Shown here in pieces: positions 33,742 through 43,051 of a stretch of 64,000 bases of DNA. The notes beneath the pieces were generated by a model that was not told the DNA's origin, did no database searches, and saw only the letters and a program-made list of their open reading frames with translations. The translations under genes and the position numbers were made by a program. Source of the DNA: an uncultured Lachnospiraceae bacterium (GTDB lineage Bacteria > Bacillota > Clostridia > Lachnospirales > Lachnospiraceae); contig CAMWJF010000019.1 of the NCBI GenBank assembly GCA_947174505.1, positions 1 to 64,000 of the forward strand. Reading direction: 5' to 3'. Each line of letters begins with the position of its first letter. Position 1 is the first letter of the stretch.

Positions 33742-34869
33742 CTAGTAGTTCCCAAGTATTCTCATATTGCGCGCCTCGTCCCGCAGTCCTCTCAGGGCGT
33801 TCTTCACCGCGCCGTCCGTAAAATTCCCCTCAAAGTCAATAAAAAAGCGGTATTCCCAATTCCGGCCTTCGATAGGACGGCTCTCAATCTTCGTCATATT
33901 GAGATTATTATAGATAAAATGGGACAGCATATGGTAAAGCGACCCGCTCTCATGGGGCACCTCCAGACAAATACTGATCTTCCCCGCATCCTTCCTGAAT
34001 ATCTTCTGGTTGGTGACAATGATAAACCGGGTGGAATTGGTATCCGACTGGTTAACCCCCCGCTCCAGAATCTCCAGACCATAGATCTTAGCCGCCTGCT
34101 CACTGGCGATGGCCGCCTGGGTAATGTCCCCCTCCTCGCTCACCTTGCGGGCCGCAAAGGCGTTATTTTTCAGGCTGACCTGTCTCCAGTCCTCGTGTTC
34201 ATTTAAATATCTGGCGCTCTGCATCAGCGACTGCGGATGGGAGTACACTGTCTTAATCTGCGAAAGCGCCGTCCCCGGCACGCCCAGCAGACAATGTTCG
34301 ATCTCTATGATCTGCTCCCCCACGATATAATTCTCAAACTCCACCAGCAGATCATAAATCTCACTGACAATTCCCGCCGTGGAATTTTCAATGGGAAGCA
34401 CCGCAAAGTCCGCGCTCCCCTCCTCTATTGCCGTCATGGCGTCCCTGAACGTCTCCACATGAAAGCTCTTCACCTGCTCCCCAAAATAGCGGAGCATCGC
34501 CATCTGGGAGTAGGCGCCCTCCGCTCCCTGAAAGACCACTCTGGCACATTCCGTCTCCAGCCTGTCCACCCCGATAAAGGGCAGTCTTCCCAGAGATCCC
34601 GCCTCCACCAGCTTCTTATACTGGAGCTTTCTGCTCATGGACATAATCTGCTCAAACAGCTCCTGCACGCCGTGTGCATTAAATGGATCATGGGTGAGGG
34701 AACGCACTTTCTTAAGCTTCTCCTCCTCCCGCTCCCTGTCAAAAACCTTCTTTCCCGTCTCAATCTTATAGTCGGCCACCTGAGAGGAAATTGCCATGCG
34801 CTCCTCATAAAGCGCCACAATTTTCTCGTCAATCCCGTCAAGCTGCCCCCGCAGTTCCAGTAAATCCAT
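33742..34869 (-). CDS. pheA: Bifunctional chorismate mutase/prephenate dehydratase
   Basis: Makes phenylpyruvate from chorismate via prephenate. The N-terminal chorismate mutase domain (about 1-90) has ELRGQLDGIDEKIVALYEER. The dehydratase domain starts with VVFQGAEGAYSQMAMLRYFG and has NSTAGIVSE and the catalytic NSTRFIIV. A C-terminal ACT domain has the Phe-binding ESRPIEGRNWEYRF. The 375 residues match fused P-proteins. Feedback inhibition by Phe is expected. It is the first gene of the minus-strand run to 27.7 kb. Confidence 0.96.
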   Translation of the reverse strand: MDLLELRGQLDGIDEKIVALYEERMAISSQVADYKIETGKKVFDREREEEKLKKVRSLTHDPFNAHGVQELFEQIMSMSRKLQYKKLVEAGSLGRLPFIGVDRLETECARVVFQGAEGAYSQMAMLRYFGEQVKSFHVETFRDAMTAIEEGSADFAVLPIENSTAGIVSEIYDLLVEFENYIVGEQIIEIEHCLLGVPGTALSQIKTVYSHPQSLMQSARYLNEHEDWRQVSLKNNAFAARKVSEEGDITQAAIASEQAAKIYGLEILERGVNQSDTNSTRFIIVTNQKIFRKDAGKISICLEVPHESGSLYHMLSHFIYNNLNMTKIESRPIEGRNWEYRFFIDFEGNFTDGAVKNALRGLRDEARNMRILGNY

Positions 34870-34904
34870 TTTTCCAGTCCTTTCCCGTTCGTATTCCTTC
34901 CTAA

Positions 34905-34933
34905 AGTTTACCGCAATTTGTTCTTGATAGCAA
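34905..34933 (-). promoter_or_regulatory. Candidate pheA promoter
   Basis: On the minus strand TTGCTA (34928-34933) and TAAACT (34905-34910) are 17 nt apart, 36 nt before the pheA ATG. It overlaps the divergent promoter at 34924-34952. Confidence 0.5.
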
Positions 34934-34952
34934 GCGGCTTTCCAGATATAAT
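34924..34952 (+). promoter_or_regulatory. Promoter of the DUF5050 gene
   Basis: TTGATA (34924-34929) and a perfect TATAAT (34947-34952) are separated by 17 nt, 40 nt before the ATG. The element overlaps the opposing pheA promoter, so the two may compete. Confidence 0.75.
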
Positions 34953-34991
34953 AATAGTGTTACAAGGACGTTTTTTCGGGGAGGACATATC

Positions 34992-36029
34992 ATGACTGGC
35001 AAGCAAAAAAATATCCTGATTCTTTCTATAACGGGAGTTGTTTTAATAGTCCTGTTCCTATTTGTTATGCTGAGCGGCCGTATTCCCATGAACGACGAAT
35101 TTACCACCGGAAACACGCCCGGAAACCTGAACAACGGCGGCTATTTCTGCGAGATGGACGGGCGGGTGTATTTTGCCAACGCTTACGACAATTTCGCCCT
35201 CTACTCCATGAACCCGGACGAGACGGATCTGGTCAAATTTAACGAGGGTGCGGTCTCTTCCATCAACGCCGCGGGTAATTATCTCTACTACGCCCAGGTC
35301 AGCGGCGGCACAGAGTCCGGCGGCATCGGCAGCGCCGTGCGCATGGCCGGTATCTACCGGAGCAATCTGAAAGGCAAGTCCGTGGTCGGCTTAGACCGCT
35401 GCGATATCGTCAGTATGCAGCTTTGCGGCAACTATCTCTACTACGAAAAATACGATAAGCAGATCGGCACTTCCCTGGACAAGGTGCGTATTGATAAAAA
35501 AGACAGACAGACCGTGGCGGAAGCGATCATCAATCCCAACTGCTATGTAAACGGCAAAATCTACTATAACGGCGCGGCGGAGGATCATTACCTCCACGCC
35601 CTTGACGTCGCCACGGACAGGGACTCCGTGGTCTGGCAGGGAAATATCTGGAATCCCATCCTGCAGGACGGTTACGTCTATTACATGGACGTGGCGGAAA
35701 ACTACCGGCTGTGCCGCTATAATCTGTCCAACAATGTGGTGGAAGTTCTGACCAATGACCGTATCGATATGTTCAATGTCTACGGCAATTACATATACTA
35801 TCAGGTCAGCTCTGCCGACTCCCCGGCGCTCAAGCGGATGATGACCGACGGCAGCTTACAGGAGACCGTGCGGGAAGGCGTGTACCAGAACATCAATATC
35901 ACTTCCGAGTATGTGTACTTTAATTCCTTTAACGAGTCCACACCGGTATATAAAACCTACACCTACGGCCCCATCAATGTGACTACCTTTGACGCTGCAA
36001 GGGAAGCGGCGCTGGAGAATCTCCAATAA
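34992..36029 (+). CDS. Membrane-anchored DUF5050 beta-propeller protein
   Basis: A 345-residue protein with an N-terminal membrane anchor (about 8-28) and the rest outside the cell. It has repeated short strands with the DUF5050 pattern: DGRVYFAN, GNYLYYAQ, GNYLYYEKY, NGKIYYNG, DGYVYYMD, GNYIYYQ and SEYVYFNS. This is a propeller of about six or seven blades. The start has GGGGAGGAC before ATG and a strong promoter upstream. No partner gene is adjacent; a binding or scaffold role at the cell surface is inferred. Confidence 0.85.
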   Translation: MTGKQKNILILSITGVVLIVLFLFVMLSGRIPMNDEFTTGNTPGNLNNGGYFCEMDGRVYFANAYDNFALYSMNPDETDLVKFNEGAVSSINAAGNYLYYAQVSGGTESGGIGSAVRMAGIYRSNLKGKSVVGLDRCDIVSMQLCGNYLYYEKYDKQIGTSLDKVRIDKKDRQTVAEAIINPNCYVNGKIYYNGAAEDHYLHALDVATDRDSVVWQGNIWNPILQDGYVYYMDVAENYRLCRYNLSNNVVEVLTNDRIDMFNVYGNYIYYQVSSADSPALKRMMTDGSLQETVREGVYQNINITSEYVYFNSFNESTPVYKTYTYGPINVTTFDAAREAALENLQ

Positions 36030-36036
36030 CAAATCG

Positions 36037-36180
36037 TCGCTCGGCAGCGAACATTAAGAGTATGCCTGCGGCAAACTCTGAGAATGCTCCGCATTCTCCT
36101 TGAATGGTTTACACTGTCGCAATTTCCTATTATATAGCAAATCGAGCAAGCTCGATTGCGAGATCCGCTTCGCGGACTCG
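36037..36180. repeat. Array of five short hairpins after the DUF5050 gene
   Basis: Five separate inverted repeats follow each other: 36037-36050 (TCGCT/AGCGA), 36057-36079 (AGAGT/ACTCT), 36080-36098 (GAGAATGC/GCATTCTC), 36140-36157 (AATCGAGC/GCTCGATT) and 36159-36180 (CGAG-TCCGC/GCGGA-CTCG). The third and fourth share their stems with hairpins at 27588-27632. A true terminator follows at 36203. Confidence 0.75.
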
Positions 36181-36202
36181 GATAAACGCAAAATTTTATA
36201 AC

Positions 36203-36232
36203 TAAAGGGACTGCGCGGGCAGTCCCTTTTTC
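36203..36232 (+). terminator. Rho-independent terminator, possibly bidirectional
   Basis: AGGGACTGC pairs with GCAGTCCCT around a GCGG loop and is followed by a T tract on the plus strand. An AAAG run on the other side allows weak termination of the convergent folate operon that ends at 36261. Confidence 0.9.
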
Positions 36233-36260
36233 TGTCTGTTCTCCTGATTCCCTATATCAT

Positions 36261-37103
36261 TCAATCCGATAACACATGTTTTTCTCCATTCCGCTCCACA
36301 TCCGTCAAAAGCTCCATCACCGATTTTCCCAAAACGGGATGTATCTCATACGGGGCGATCTGTGAAAGCGGTCTCAATACAAAATCGCGGTTTTGCATAT
36401 CCCTATGGGGAATCGTCAGCTTCTCCGTATCCGTCACGATTCCCTCGTAGAGAAGAATGTCCAGATCCAGCGTCCTCGGCCCCCAATGCTCCTTCCGTTC
36501 TCTGGCCTCCGCCTTCTCAATCCCCTGCAGTGTCTCCAGAAGCTCCTCTGGCGTATAGAGCGTTTCCATGGACAGCGCGCCGTTCAAATAGTCCGCCTGC
36601 TCCACACCGCCATAGGGCGTCGTCTCCACCCAGTCCGAAACGCGCAGTACCCTGCACCTTTTATCTCTGCGCAGCGCGTCCACCGCCGCGCTTAAGTGCG
36701 CCCTTGTATCTCCGATATTGGAGCCGCAGGCAATATATGCCCGCCGCCAGCCTCTCGTAATCTTCACGGAAACCGAGCCGAAGGGAACCGTAATCGGCGC
36801 TTCCGGCTTTTTCACCTCCATGGTGACCTGCCTCACATAGGGAAACTGTAGAAGCAGCGCCTCCGAAGCCTTTTCCGCCGCCGTCTCAATCAGCTTATAG
36901 GTGTGCTCCGTGAGAAAAGTGTGCAGGAAACGGCATACCACGCCGTAGTTTGTGGATAATTCCAGATCATCCGCCATGCCGGCCGCTCTCGTGTCCGTAT
37001 CCAGAACCACGCTGACATAGAAGTTCTGCCCTTTCTCGTTCTCCTGCTGGTATACCCCATGATAGGCATATATCCGCAGATCGTCCACAATAATCTGATC
37101 CAT
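36261..37103 (-). CDS. folB-folK: Fused dihydroneopterin aldolase / HPPK
   Basis: A 280-residue bifunctional folate enzyme. The N-terminal aldolase (about 1-118) has LRIYAYHGVYQQENEKGQ and the Lys/Glu region VKKPEAPI. The C-terminal pyrophosphokinase has YIACGSNIGDTRAHL, HWGPRTLDLDILLY and IPHRDMQNRDFVL. The ATG at 37103 has AAAGGAG 10 nt upstream; a longer frame to 37151 is not needed. It is the last gene of the folC-folE-folP-folBK set. The fusion is known in other Firmicutes. Confidence 0.95.
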   Translation of the reverse strand: MDQIIVDDLRIYAYHGVYQQENEKGQNFYVSVVLDTDTRAAGMADDLELSTNYGVVCRFLHTFLTEHTYKLIETAAEKASEALLLQFPYVRQVTMEVKKPEAPITVPFGSVSVKITRGWRRAYIACGSNIGDTRAHLSAAVDALRRDKRCRVLRVSDWVETTPYGGVEQADYLNGALSMETLYTPEELLETLQGIEKAEARERKEHWGPRTLDLDILLYEGIVTDTEKLTIPHRDMQNRDFVLRPLSQIAPYEIHPVLGKSVMELLTDVERNGEKHVLSD

Positions 37104-37174
37104 TACCGAACGGCTCCTTTCCTGCACGGGCAGGGAATCATTATGTAACATCCGATATCTAATCCTGCCATGCT

Positions 37175-37990
37175 CTAATTCCTGTAACCGTCGCGTATCG
37201 CCTCGGTCATCTTAACGGCGCGGACATTCTCCTTCACATCATGTACCCGCACAAACATAACGCCCCGCTGAACGCCGTAAACCGTAGTTACCAGCGTTCC
37301 TTCCACACGCTCATTCACAGGAAGATCCAGTCCCATGCCCACCACGGACTTCCGGCTCGCGCCAAGAAGCAGCGGATAGCCGAGGGAATGGAATTTCTGG
37401 AGGTTATCGATAATCTCCAGATTGTTCTCGTAGCTCTTGCCATAGCCGATGCCGGGATCCAGAATAATCTTGTCGTATGCGATTCCCTTGCTGTTTGCCA
37501 GCTCCAGGGAGGATTCCAGATCCCAGAACATATCCTCGATCAGATTGCCATACTTCGAATCCTTGCGGTTATGTGCCAGACAGCAGGGAAGTCCCGACTC
37601 CGCAATCACCTGCGCCATATTTTCATCATACTTTAACCCCCAGATATCATTAATCATGTCCACGCCCGCTGCAATACCGGCTTTTGCCACCTCGGACTTG
37701 TATGTATCCAGAGAAATCGGAACATTAAATCTGGATTTAATCGCTTCAATCACCGGAGCTACCCTGTCGATCTCCTCCTGCACGGAAATCTGTGTGTAAC
37801 CGGGTCTTGTGGACTCCCCGCCCACATCCACGATATCCATACCATCTGTTATCATTTGTTCTACATGATACAGCGCCTGATCCAGCTCGTTATACTTTCC
37901 TCCGTCAGAAAAGGAATCGGGTGTTATGTTGAGTATTCCCATCACATAAGCATGTCCTTTTGTTCTGAAATCCCTCTGTCCTATCCTCAT
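37175..37990 (-). CDS. folP: Dihydropteroate synthase
   Basis: Condenses 6-hydroxymethyl-dihydropterin pyrophosphate with p-aminobenzoate; this is the sulfonamide target. The 271 residues carry MGILNITPDSFSDGGKY and VDVGGESTRPGYTQI near the start, and later DPGIGYGKSYENN and LLGASRKSVVG. The ATG has GGAGG 8 nt upstream. It lies between folE and folBK in one operon. Confidence 0.96.
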   Translation of the reverse strand: MRIGQRDFRTKGHAYVMGILNITPDSFSDGGKYNELDQALYHVEQMITDGMDIVDVGGESTRPGYTQISVQEEIDRVAPVIEAIKSRFNVPISLDTYKSEVAKAGIAAGVDMINDIWGLKYDENMAQVIAESGLPCCLAHNRKDSKYGNLIEDMFWDLESSLELANSKGIAYDKIILDPGIGYGKSYENNLEIIDNLQKFHSLGYPLLLGASRKSVVGMGLDLPVNERVEGTLVTTVYGVQRGVMFVRVHDVKENVRAVKMTEAIRDGYRN

Positions 37991-38039
37991 TTTCCTGTCC
38001 TCCGTATTCTTTATTGTATGATTACTTATCCACAGAAGT

Positions 38040-38627
38040 TCACTGTGTTAAATCCTGATTATACACTTTATCCGCCCCGATCATGCGGAAAAACAGTTCC
38101 TGCCACTTCGGGTCTTCCTGAAAACAGCCTCTGGATGCCAGTGTCATGGTTCTGCTTCCGGGCTTCTCCACCCCGCGCATGGTCATACAGAGATGCTCCG
38201 CCTCCAGCATAACGACCGCACCCTGCGGCTTTAAGTGTTCCATAACAGCCTCCACGATCTGGATGGTCATCTGCTCCTGAATCTGGGGCCTTCTGGCATA
38301 AACCTCCACCGTCCTTGCAAGCTTGCTCAATCCGACCACTTTTCCGTCCGGTAAATAAGCGATATGCGCCTTTCCGTAAAACGGCATCAGATGGTGCTCG
38401 CAAATAGAATAAAAGGTGATATTTTTTACCAGAACAATCTCGTTACTCTCCACGGCAAATGTCTTCGCCAGATGATCTCCCGCATCCTCATCCATTCCCG
38501 CATATATCTCCCCGTACATACGGGCAATTCTGTCCGGCGTTTCCCGCAGCCCCTCTCTGTTCACATCCTCGCCGATGCCTTCTAAAAGCAGCCTGACCGC
38601 CTCTTTAATTTTTGTCTGATTTACCAT
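38040..38627 (-). CDS. folE: GTP cyclohydrolase I
   Basis: Makes dihydroneopterin triphosphate from GTP. The 195 residues have the zinc-binding [17 protein letters not shown] and [12 protein letters not shown] and the conserved [12 protein letters not shown]. The start lies inside the 3' end of folC (23-nt overlap), so translation is coupled. It is followed by folP after 49 nt. Confidence 0.96.
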   Translation of the reverse strand: MVNQTKIKEAVRLLLEGIGEDVNREGLRETPDRIARMYGEIYAGMDEDAGDHLAKTFAVESNEIVLVKNITFYSICEHHLMPFYGKAHIAYLPDGKVVGLSKLARTVEVYARRPQIQEQMTIQIVEAVMEHLKPQGAVVMLEAEHLCMTMRGVEKPGSRTMTLASRGCFQEDPKWQELFFRMIGADKVYNQDLTQ

Positions 38628-39936
38628 GGGTATCTCTCCTGATCGTATCTCTGTGCCCGACTGTATCCATCAGTTCTCCCAGATAGGAAAGAGAGCCGAA
38701 GGCAACGATAACGGCATCCTTATCCTTTCCCGTCAGGAGATAGGCTATTTCCACCGCCTCCTGCACACTATCCGCCGCAGTCACGGCCCTGTGATACTCT
38801 CTGGCCGCCTGCGCCAGTGCAAGCGCCGACAGCGCGCGCCCGCTCACGGGCGGCGTTACGGTAATGATATGGGATGCCAGTTCAAAGGTATGCCGAATCA
38901 CCTTGTCGTATTCTTTGTCCTGTAACATTCCCATTATATAAATTATTTTCCTGTTTGTAAAATAAAAACGAATACTTTCCGCCAATTTTTTAGCGGCATC
39001 CTCATTATGGGCGCCATCCGCAATAAAGAGCGGCCTCCTCGCAATCACGTCGAAACGTCCCGGCCACTTCGCACCGTACAGCCCCTGCCTGAGCTTTTCC
39101 TCGGGCACCCTGAAGCCGCACCTTATAAGCGCAAGAACCGTCTCCACCGCCAAAACCGCATTCTCAATCTGAAACTGTCCCGGCATGGATATCGACAGAT
39201 CCTTATACTTGTCATAATCAAAGCTCTGCTTCGTCACACCGTACCGGATCCTCTTCGCACGGGATATGTCCGCCGTGAGAAACTTTCCTTTTTTGATAAG
39301 GGCGGACTGTCGCAGAATCTTCATTACTTCCGGATCCTGTTTCACCGATATAACATAGCACTTGTTTTTTATAATACCAGCTTTCGCGAGCGCAATCTCT
39401 CTCAGGCTCTCCCCCAGAATATCCATGTGATCCATGCTGATGGAGGCAAAAACCGCCGCCAGCGTCGTATTCACCACGTTTGTGGCGTCCAGCGCGCCGC
39501 CGAGCCCTGTCTCCAGCACCACCAGATCGCATTCCTTATCCAGAAAATACAAAAAGGCAACGGCCGTTTCCACCTCAAAAAGAGTGGGGTGCGCATCCCC
39601 CTCCGCCGCCATTTTCTCCGCCGCCGCCTTTACCTGCTCCAGATACTTGCAAAGCCCCGACTGCGTAATCTCGCGGCCATTCACCTGAAACCGTTCCCTG
39701 TAGCCCTTCACGGTTGGAGAAATATATCTGCCGACCCGGTATCCCGCTTCCTGCATAATCGTGGAAATATAGGCGAGCGTCGAGCCTTTGCCGTTGGTTC
39801 CGGCAATATGCACAAACTTCAGTTTATCCTGCGGATCACCCAGCGCGGCGCACAGCCGGCGCATGGTATCCAGCCCCATGACGCTGCCAAGAGGCCGCAA
39901 TTCGTCAACATACTGCATGGCTTCACGGTAGTTCAT
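38605..39936 (-). CDS. folC: Folylpolyglutamate synthase / dihydrofolate synthase
   Basis: Adds glutamate to dihydropteroate or folates. The 443 residues have the P-loop [16 protein letters not shown], the Mur-ligase-type region [12 protein letters not shown] and [14 protein letters not shown]. The C-terminal domain has [15 protein letters not shown]. The ATG follows AGGAAGGGAGAGCC. It is the first folate gene and overlaps folE at its 3' end. Confidence 0.95.
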   Translation of the reverse strand: MNYREAMQYVDELRPLGSVMGLDTMRRLCAALGDPQDKLKFVHIAGTNGKGSTLAYISTIMQEAGYRVGRYISPTVKGYRERFQVNGREITQSGLCKYLEQVKAAAEKMAAEGDAHPTLFEVETAVAFLYFLDKECDLVVLETGLGGALDATNVVNTTLAAVFASISMDHMDILGESLREIALAKAGIIKNKCYVISVKQDPEVMKILRQSALIKKGKFLTADISRAKRIRYGVTKQSFDYDKYKDLSISMPGQFQIENAVLAVETVLALIRCGFRVPEEKLRQGLYGAKWPGRFDVIARRPLFIADGAHNEDAAKKLAESIRFYFTNRKIIYIMGMLQDKEYDKVIRHTFELASHIITVTPPVSGRALSALALAQAAREYHRAVTAADSVQEAVEIAYLLTGKDKDAVIVAFGSLSYLGELMDTVGHRDTIRRDTHGKSDKN

Positions 39937-40050
39937 GGCTCTCCCTTCCTTTTCCCTTCCCTCATACTCCTCTTTCCATCCATCCGCCCCGGATCACAGA
40001 CTGCTGTACCTAACTGCATAAATGCGCCGGAACCGGGCAATACTGTCCCT

Positions 40051-40464
40051 ATGAAAAAATTTTTGCACAACTTCATTCACTGCGGCCTGCTGGGGTGGTT
40101 TCTGGAAATCACCTTCACGGCCTTTCACGCTTTCCGCAGGCGTGACTTAAAACTCCCCGGCGCAACCTCCATCTGGATGTTTCCCATCTACGGGATGGCC
40201 GCTTTCCTTTCGCCCGTCTGCCGCCTGCTGAGAAACCGCTCCCTGCTGTTTCGCGGGCTGACCTACACGGGTCTGATCTTCACCGGGGAATTTCTCACCG
40301 GCATGTGGTTAAGCCGCCGGGAACTCTGTCCCTGGAATTATGAACGCTGCCGCTGGAATCTGGCCAAGGTGATCCGCCTCGACTTCGCCCCCTGCTGGTT
40401 TGTCACAGGCCTCCTCTTCGAGCGCCTCCTCCGGGAAAACGATCCCTCCCTGCGCCCGGACTGA
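40051..40464 (+). CDS. Small membrane protein of the putative ABC transporter permease family (PF06541-like)
   Basis: A 137-residue protein with about four membrane segments. It starts MKKFLHNFIHCGLLGWFLEI and contains SIWMFPIYGMAAFLSP, GEFLTGMWLSRRE and CPWNY, which resemble the small PF06541 family of Clostridia. I use the ATG at 40051 although no good ribosome binding site precedes it. The frame is open far upstream only because it runs antisense to folC. Function unknown. Confidence 0.7.
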   Translation: MKKFLHNFIHCGLLGWFLEITFTAFHAFRRRDLKLPGATSIWMFPIYGMAAFLSPVCRLLRNRSLLFRGLTYTGLIFTGEFLTGMWLSRRELCPWNYERCRWNLAKVIRLDFAPCWFVTGLLFERLLRENDPSLRPD

Positions 40465-40523
40465 ATCCGCGCCGGAGCGCGCCGTCAGACAGCAGAGGCC
40501 GCGGCTGTTGCGTCCGCCGGTTC

Positions 40524-40620
40524 CCGGGGCTCAATCATCAATGGCATCGATGTTGCACTGATTTCTCCATCATGTTTCGACGTCGAAACTCCGGGCTCAA
40601 TCATCATCGGCATCCATGTC
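40524..40620. repeat. Duplicated 3' tail of the PH-domain gene, with a 16-bp palindrome
   Basis: The last codons and stop of the gene at 40597 (40591-40620) are repeated imperfectly at 40524-40555; on the minus strand both read GATGATTGAGCCC at the end. Between the copies is the perfect palindrome GTTTCGACGTCGAAAC (40574-40589). The duplicate would encode an alternative tail ending IDD. Confidence 0.6.
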
Positions 40621-41025
40621 ACCCGCATTGATATTCAGCGTGTTCAGCGTGCGCCTCTTTCTTCTGGCCTCCTCGGAAGCATGCAGGATATAATCCTTGA
40701 CTTCCTTCGCGTTTTTGATGTGCTCCAGAAAAAGCTGGGGATGCGTATTATCCCCCGTATAACAGGCCACGGTGCCAAGCCCGAAAATGCGCTCCGCCAG
40801 ACTGGTTTTCAGTTCCACATCCTGCACTTTATATAAATAGCAGTCGTTTTCTGTCGTGTTGAGCAGACCCGCGTTAATGGTAATCACCCTCTCGTTCACC
40901 GTATACTTCGTAAAGCTGAAAGGCAGGCCGAAAAAAAGCCAGCGCTTTCGCTCCACATACTCCCGCACGTCTTCCCTTTCCTCTCTGTCATCTATATCCT
41001 GCATTTCGCCCCTGATTTCTTCCAT
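40597..41025 (-). CDS. Small PH-domain-like protein
   Basis: A 142-residue soluble protein with the pattern of bacterial PH (YdbT/DUF304-like) domains: KYTVNERVITINAGLL, YLYKVQDVELKTSLAERIFG, GTVACYTGD and THPQLFLEHIKNAKEV. The N-terminus is highly charged and the C-terminus is acidic. The ATG has AAAGGAG 10 nt upstream. It stands alone, convergent with the small membrane protein gene. Confidence 0.8.
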   Translation of the reverse strand: MEEIRGEMQDIDDREEREDVREYVERKRWLFFGLPFSFTKYTVNERVITINAGLLNTTENDCYLYKVQDVELKTSLAERIFGLGTVACYTGDNTHPQLFLEHIKNAKEVKDYILHASEEARRKRRTLNTLNINAGDMDADDD

Positions 41026-41082
41026 GGTTGTCCCGCTCCTTTTCTGTTTGCAATACTTATGTCTAGTGTATCATATCCGCCC

Positions 41083-42936
41083 CTATTTCACAATCTTCAC
41101 ATTCTTACCGCTGAAAGCCACGCCATACTTAAATATGGTTTTGACGCCTCTCGTCTTCATCTCCGTATCGTATTCCCGATTATTGATCTGATCAAGAGCC
41201 GACTGCGCCAAAGCCTCCAGCTGCACATCCGTCATATACTTTTCCGATTTCAGCTCGATCAGTATCCCCGGCCTGCTGTTATCCTTTGGCATAAGCTGGA
41301 TATATAAGCGTCCCTTCCCAGATTCCCTGTTGGAACTCAGATAATATCTGTCGTCAAACAGAGCGCAGATTCCCAGAAACAGACCATGAAAAAACATCTC
41401 TCCCGCTGTGTCGAAGCTGCTGGCCGACTGCAGGAGCAGCTTCTCCACGCTCTTTTGCAGCCGTGAAACATCATTGGCATAGACAGCCTCCTGAATGGAA
41501 ACCGCTGACGACTGGGAAACAATGCCATCCAGCTTTTGCAAAATCTCCTTATTATACACGGCCTTGATTTCCTTGTTGGGGAGCGACACCTCCCCTATAA
41601 AGTCCCCGCTTTGGGAAATGTCCACATTCTCCGCCTTCAGATACCCGGCCACCAGAAGAAAACTGTATATGGTGGATGGGTTCTTCTGTATCTGGGGATA
41701 AATAACACCCGTATCTATTAACGTCGTAAATTTTTCACCCCGCAGCAGCTTTTCCAGCCGCTCATAGATCTCCTCATCCGCCCCCGCAATCACTTCCGAA
41801 ATAATCTCATTGCTGCCCGTCGCCTGCCAGAACGCTCTCGGTTTACAGCCTATGCTGAAATAATTAATCACAGACCATGGGTTAAAAATCTCGGTGTCGC
41901 CAAAACGATAGCCGTCATACCACTCGACCAGTTCGTTCATCTTATCCTCCGCATGGTAATATGCCGCCATCTTCTCCACCTCATCCCTTGTAAAACCGAA
42001 ATACCGGCTGTACTTATCGTCTATGACGGAGTGGATGACCAGATTGTTAAGGCCGCTGAAAATGCTCTCCTTGGCGACGCGCAGGATTCCCGTTAAAAAC
42101 CCGTAAGCCAGATGCCTGTTGTCCTTCAATCCTCCCGAGAACAGGTTCCTCATAAAATCTATGACCTCATCGTAGAACCCGTGCGTATGCCCCTGTTGAA
42201 TCGGAATATCGTATTCGTCTATAATGATAATCACTTCCATGCCGTGATGCTGGCAGAGCATTCTCGACAAAACATCAAAGGCGCCCGACAGCGCCACCGC
42301 ATCCACGGTTCCCCCGGCCACCTCCCTATAATATTTCCGGTCCAGATCGCTGCAGTTTTCCGCTGTTTCCAATTCCCTGTGACGGACAAACTCGTTGCCA
42401 ATAACGGCCTTGAGCATCTGGAAGGTTTCCGCCCAGGTGTTAAATTTCAGATCCTTAAAAGAGACAAAAATCACCGGATATTTCCCCTGACATGCCCGGT
42501 ATTCCTCCCCGCAGTCCCAGATCAGCTTATCCTCAAAATAAACGGAGGTGTCTTCCCCTGTTTTTTCAAAAAAAGTCCGCAGCATATCCATATTCAGGGT
42601 TTTCCCGAAACGGCGGGGTCTGGTATACAGCGAAACCATAGGACGCTCATCCAGAAAATCCTTTATCAGCATCGTCTTATCTATATAATAATACTGCGTC
42701 GAGGCCAGCCGGTATTCCGAAATGCCAATCGGCAGAGGCAGTCTTCTTTCACCGTTTGTGGAGACGGCCTCCCGTACGCCCTTTACCCTGCCGTCCGCAG
42801 GCTTAGCCGCCTCCTCGGGAATCAGCCACGATTTTCCGTCCTTGACCGCTCCCGTAACCTTTCCCTCCCGGCACAATTTGGCAACCCGCGTTGTGGAAAT
42901 CCCCCACAATCCGGCCGTAGTCTTTACATCGCGCAT
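41083..42936 (-). CDS. HTH-AAA ATPase-PD-(D/E)XK fusion protein (DUF1703 type)
   Basis: A 617-residue protein. Residues 1-50 resemble a helix-turn-helix/excisionase-like DNA-binding domain (STTRVAKLCREGKVTGAV). The AAA-ATPase-like region (from about 70) has YYYIDKTMLIKDFL, the P-loop-like RPRRFGKTLNMDML and EVIIIIDEYDIPI as Walker B. The C-terminal DUF1703 region (about 470-600) has GILIELKSEK, a PD-(D/E)XK nuclease-like core. Such genes are multi-copy in gut anaerobes and unassigned; a selfish or defence role is speculation. It is divergent from the nitroreductase gene. Confidence 0.85.
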   Translation of the reverse strand: MRDVKTTAGLWGISTTRVAKLCREGKVTGAVKDGKSWLIPEEAAKPADGRVKGVREAVSTNGERRLPLPIGISEYRLASTQYYYIDKTMLIKDFLDERPMVSLYTRPRRFGKTLNMDMLRTFFEKTGEDTSVYFEDKLIWDCGEEYRACQGKYPVIFVSFKDLKFNTWAETFQMLKAVIGNEFVRHRELETAENCSDLDRKYYREVAGGTVDAVALSGAFDVLSRMLCQHHGMEVIIIIDEYDIPIQQGHTHGFYDEVIDFMRNLFSGGLKDNRHLAYGFLTGILRVAKESIFSGLNNLVIHSVIDDKYSRYFGFTRDEVEKMAAYYHAEDKMNELVEWYDGYRFGDTEIFNPWSVINYFSIGCKPRAFWQATGSNEIISEVIAGADEEIYERLEKLLRGEKFTTLIDTGVIYPQIQKNPSTIYSFLLVAGYLKAENVDISQSGDFIGEVSLPNKEIKAVYNKEILQKLDGIVSQSSAVSIQEAVYANDVSRLQKSVEKLLLQSASSFDTAGEMFFHGLFLGICALFDDRYYLSSNRESGKGRLYIQLMPKDNSRPGILIELKSEKYMTDVQLEALAQSALDQINNREYDTEMKTRGVKTIFKYGVAFSGKNVKIVK

Positions 42937-42967
42937 CGTATCACCCGGTATCGTCCTTTTATCCCAC

Positions 42968-42996
42968 TTGCGTCCCCCCTTCCTTTATGCTATGAT
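42968..42996 (+). promoter_or_regulatory. Candidate promoter of the nitroreductase gene
   Basis: TTGCGT (42968-42973) and TATGAT (42991-42996) are separated by 17 nt, about 55 nt before the ATG. Confidence 0.5.
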
Positions 42997-43051
42997 ATAC
43001 AAAATATAGTAACCGAATCGTAACTACACCACACCATAAGGAGGACGCTAC

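Noticed and set aside
39007..40050. Long plus-strand open frame upstream of the small membrane protein
   Set aside because: It lies antisense to folC and its translation is Arg/His/Pro-rich without any domain. Only the part from the ATG at 40051 looks like a real protein.
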